The position numbers were made by a program, and so were the translations under genes. From positions 1-14,560 of the forward strand of contig JADZBR010000107.1 of the NCBI GenBank assembly GCA_020852035.1: a DNA stretch of 14,560 nucleotides. Reading direction: 5' to 3'. The first letter of the stretch is position 1, and every line of letters starts with the position of its first letter. This document shows positions 12,565-14,560 of the stretch, piece after piece. Below the pieces are notes generated by a model that did no database searches, was not told the DNA's origin, and worked only from the letters and a program-made list of their open reading frames with translations. Origin of the DNA: Caulobacteraceae bacterium (GTDB lineage: Bacteria > Pseudomonadota > Alphaproteobacteria > Caulobacterales > Caulobacteraceae).

Positions 12565-12603
12565 AATCCTCCCCCATGCAGCGCAGCGAAATGGGGGAGG
12601 ATT
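12565..12603. terminator. Hairpin downstream of coq4
   Basis: Perfect 13-base arms AATCCTCCCCCAT (12565-12577) and ATGGGGGAGGATT (12591-12603) enclose a 13-base loop. It begins five bases after the coq4 stop on the minus strand and probably ends that transcript. It also lies just upstream of the ribH2 promoter region. Confidence 0.5.
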
Positions 12604-12608
12604 TGCGG

Positions 12609-13364
12609 TCAGGTGGCCGGCAGGGCGTCGCGCGCCTCGACCGGGATGGAGTCGTAGATGGTGGCCGGGGTGATGTTCAGCCGGCGGCGGGCGGTCTCCA
12701 GCGGCTCGGCCATCAGCTTGTCGTAGTCTTCGCCGAGCAGCCAGGCGGCGGCCTTGCCGCGCTTGTAGCCCTGCCAGATGGCCCGCGTGTAGGGGTAGGG
12801 GCCGCCGTCCTTGCGGCTGCGCGAGGCCGCGCCGACGGCGATCAGCGCCCAGCCGAGACCGCCGGTCTGGGCGTAGGAGAAGGCCACTAGGCAGGCTTCG
12901 CCCAGGCCGTCGCGGCTGTAGCCGGAGAGGATGTGCCACAGGTCGTGGACGTCGCGGGTGCGGCGGCCGAACCAGGCGTGCGGGTGCTTGATGTCGATCT
13001 GGCTGACGCCGACCTTGGAGACCTCCGCCAGGCCGTCGGCCGAGAGGTTCTCGCGGGCGGTGAACTCGGCGTAGGCGTGGCCGACGGTGCCGGGGGCGAA
13101 GCTCGCCAGCCATTCGCGGTCCATCAGCTTCTCGGCGAACTCGACCCGTTCATAGGCGATGCGACCGCCCTGGCCGGTGGTGAGCAGGCGTTCGTAGCCG
13201 CGCGCGGTCGACTTGCCGTTGAGCGCCCGCATGATCTCGAACACCTGGACGGTGTCTTCCTTGTCCTTCAGCAGGCGGCGCAGGGCCTTCAGGGCCGCGC
13301 CCCACTGCAGGCCGGGCTTGATCACCTTTTGCGGGGCGTAGGGCGCATCGACGGCGAGGGTCAT
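12609..13364 (-). CDS. Coq4-family ubiquinone biosynthesis protein
   Basis: The 251-residue protein belongs to the Coq4 family (PF05019). The signature HDLWH, with GYSRDGLGE close behind (about residues 140-160), is the zinc-binding HDxxH-type motif of the family; a long helical region follows, with YPYTRAIWQGYKRGKAAAWL near the C-terminus. In eukaryotes Coq4 organises the CoQ synthesis complex and is linked to C1 oxidative decarboxylation of the ring; bacterial members are presumed to act in quinone metabolism at the membrane. The ATG at 13364 is chosen over the upstream in-frame start near 13409, since GGAG lies six bases before it. A terminator-like hairpin follows its stop. The DMT permease gene upstream reads in the same direction with a 66-base gap, so a shared transcript is possible. 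Whether this lineage needs Coq4 for ubiquinone is not shown. Confidence 0.86.
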   Translation of the reverse strand: MTLAVDAPYAPQKVIKPGLQWGAALKALRRLLKDKEDTVQVFEIMRALNGKSTARGYERLLTTGQGGRIAYERVEFAEKLMDREWLASFAPGTVGHAYAEFTARENLSADGLAEVSKVGVSQIDIKHPHAWFGRRTRDVHDLWHILSGYSRDGLGEACLVAFSYAQTGGLGWALIAVGAASRSRKDGGPYPYTRAIWQGYKRGKAAAWLLGEDYDKLMAEPLETARRRLNITPATIYDSIPVEARDALPAT

Positions 13365-13430
13365 GGGAGGCTCCGGGCTTGCCGACGATAAAGATGACGC
13401 AGGCGTCACTTTTTGGCAAGCGACGATTTC

Positions 13431-14351
13431 CTAGGCCGCCGGCCGGCTCCTGGCGGCGCGGATCATCAGGCCCTGGCCGGCCAGCACCAGAGCCAGGCCC
13501 AGATAGGCTTCCAGACCGAACCGGGCGCCCTCCAGCAGCACCGAAACCGCCATCGCCACCGGCGGGGTGAGCGCCGAGATGTAGGAGGCCAGGGCATAGC
13601 CCCGCGCGCGCGCCAGGGCGAAGTAGAGGCCGAACGCCAGGGTCGAGCCGAACAGCGACAGGTAGAGCAGCGACACGACGTAGCGCGCGGTCGCCTCGAA
13701 GCGCCACTCGACGCCGCTCGCGGTCGCGAAGATCGCCACCGCCGCCGCGCCGTAGGCCATTGCCCAGGCGGTGGAGGCGACCACCGGCGCGCCCTTCTCC
13801 TGGGCCTTGAAGGCGGCGAGGTTGCCGCCGGCCGAGACCACCACGGCCGCCGCCGCCGTGGCCAGGCCGCCGAGGGCGGCGGCGTCGAAGGACGTGCGGC
13901 GCAGCTCGCCCACGAACAGCGCCGCCACGCCGATCACCCCCAGCAAGGCGCCGGCCCAGGCGGCGCGCTGGGCGCTTTGGCCGAACAGCAGGCGAAACAG
14001 CGCCAGGTTCACGAAGGCGAGCGCTGCGAACATCACCGCCACCACCGCCGAGGGCACGGTTTCCTCGGCGACATAGACCAGCGGATACTGGACGGCGAAG
14101 ACCAGCAGGCCCTGCAGGGCGACGGCGAGATGCTGGGCGCGCGTGAGGCGGATCGGCAGGCGGCGCAGGACGCACCAGGCGAACAGGGCCGCGGCCGCCA
14201 GAGCGAAGCGATAGGTCACCGAGACCAGCGGGTCGACCGTCCCGAACTGCAGGGTGATCGCATACCAGGTCGTCCCCCAGATCACGCTGCACACCGCGAT
14301 CTGGGCGATCGCGCCATAGGGCGGAGCAGGGCGGGCGGGCGAATCGGTCAT
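13431..14351 (-). CDS. DMT/EamA-family inner membrane permease
   Basis: The 306-residue protein has ten hydrophobic segments in two EamA repeats (PF00892). The first starts at IAQIAVCSVIWGTTWYAITL, with the typical SVIWGTTW entry helix, and the second at about residue 150. The C-terminus is short, basic and cytoplasmic (IRAARSRPAA). Family members export or import small metabolites such as amino acids or nucleotide-related compounds; the substrate cannot be told. The ATG at 14351 is preferred because homologues begin a short way before the first helix. The frame starts at GTG 14387, whose only ribosome-like sequence is too close. The start is therefore the weakest point. The gene is divergent from the RHH_4-type gene. 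Confidence 0.86.
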   Translation of the reverse strand: MTDSPARPAPPYGAIAQIAVCSVIWGTTWYAITLQFGTVDPLVSVTYRFALAAAALFAWCVLRRLPIRLTRAQHLAVALQGLLVFAVQYPLVYVAEETVPSAVVAVMFAALAFVNLALFRLLFGQSAQRAAWAGALLGVIGVAALFVGELRRTSFDAAALGGLATAAAAVVVSAGGNLAAFKAQEKGAPVVASTAWAMAYGAAAVAIFATASGVEWRFEATARYVVSLLYLSLFGSTLAFGLYFALARARGYALASYISALTPPVAMAVSVLLEGARFGLEAYLGLALVLAGQGLMIRAARSRPAA

Positions 14352-14449
14352 GGCGACTGGAGAGCGAAGACGCTGGCGAGCTAACACCCTCCCATGACGC
14401 CGTCGCGTGCTACTGGCGCGGGCGGGCGCCGCACGGCATGAAGGCGGCC

Positions 14450-14560
14450 ATGCCCAGGCTCGAAAAGCGCTCCGTCTCGCTCGCCGGCCACGCCACTTCG
14501 GTGGCGCTGGAGCCGGAATTCTGGGCGGTGCTGGAGGCGATGGCGCGCGCGGAGGGGACG
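14450..14560 (+). CDS. Ribbon-helix-helix (RHH_4 type) protein, N-terminal part only
   Basis: Thirty-seven codons reach the window end without a stop. They read MPRLEKRSVSLAGHATSVAL, then EPEFWAVLEAMARAEGT. The KRSV-(S/T)-x-x-GH-x-TSV-x-LEPEFW pattern is the mark of the small RHH_4 family common in alphaproteobacteria. The first strand would pair in a dimer and touch DNA. An in-frame ATG at 14438 is an alternative start; AAGG five bases before 14450 favours the latter. DNA binding is expected from the fold, but targets are unknown. Confidence 0.72.
   Translation, partial: MPRLEKRSVSLAGHATSVALEPEFWAVLEAMARAEGT

Noticed and set aside
7471..12603. CRISPR array from the repeated GC-rich segments
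   Set aside because: Repeats are inverted pairs, few in number and of different families, without regular spacers; they are palindromic intergenic elements.
13150..14292. 380-codon minus-strand frame across the permease and coq4
   Set aside because: It shares its strand with two clearly recognisable genes in another frame; its translation is Gly/Arg-rich without motifs.

Overview
The window looks like chromosomal DNA of an alphaproteobacterium, most likely Caulobacterales (Caulobacter/Phenylobacterium type). The evidence is a very GC-rich core, a RibH2-type lumazine synthase under an FMN riboswitch, Coq4, a 41-residue start of an RHH_4-type ribbon-helix-helix protein, and several families of GC-rich palindromic intergenic repeats. 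The genus is an inference from style, not from a search.

Left part (1 to about 4680): one end of an integrative element, visibly richer in A+T than the rest. It holds a partial coiled-coil gene that leaves the window at base 1 (minus strand). A compact plus-strand operon follows: a HigB/Gp49-like toxin, a HigA/XRE antitoxin and a 309-residue protein made of three gap-free copies of a degenerate XRE-like helix-turn-helix unit. Next come about 370 noncoding bases with a palindrome, a hairpin and a strong intrinsic terminator (possibly a small RNA). Then a 54-residue protein with a TTG start and a full-strength Shine-Dalgarno is followed one base later by a large serine recombinase. The last 14 codons of the recombinase lie in the 3' half of a tRNA(CAU) gene on the other strand, which marks that tRNA as the integration site. 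The matching far end of the element is outside the window to the left.

Right part (4680 to 14560): ordinary core genome. It encodes a SIMPL-domain periplasmic protein (+); panD followed by an overlapping lipoprotein gene (-); a SAM-dependent methyltransferase (-); a class C beta-lactamase-like serine hydrolase (+); a secreted M28 zinc peptidase with signal peptide (+); a 67-residue 'mini' flagellar rod-like protein (-); a secreted six-cysteine protein (+); FMN-riboswitch-controlled ribH2 (-); Coq4 (-); a DMT/EamA permease (-); and the start of an RHH_4-type regulator (+). Genes are mostly monocistronic and separated by palindromic repeats.

Cofactor supply is a weak theme in the core: beta-alanine for pantothenate/CoA (PanD), riboflavin (RibH2) and ubiquinone (Coq4). 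The least explained locus is the three-gene toxin-antitoxin operon with the triple-HTH protein, together with the recombinase and its small leading gene.
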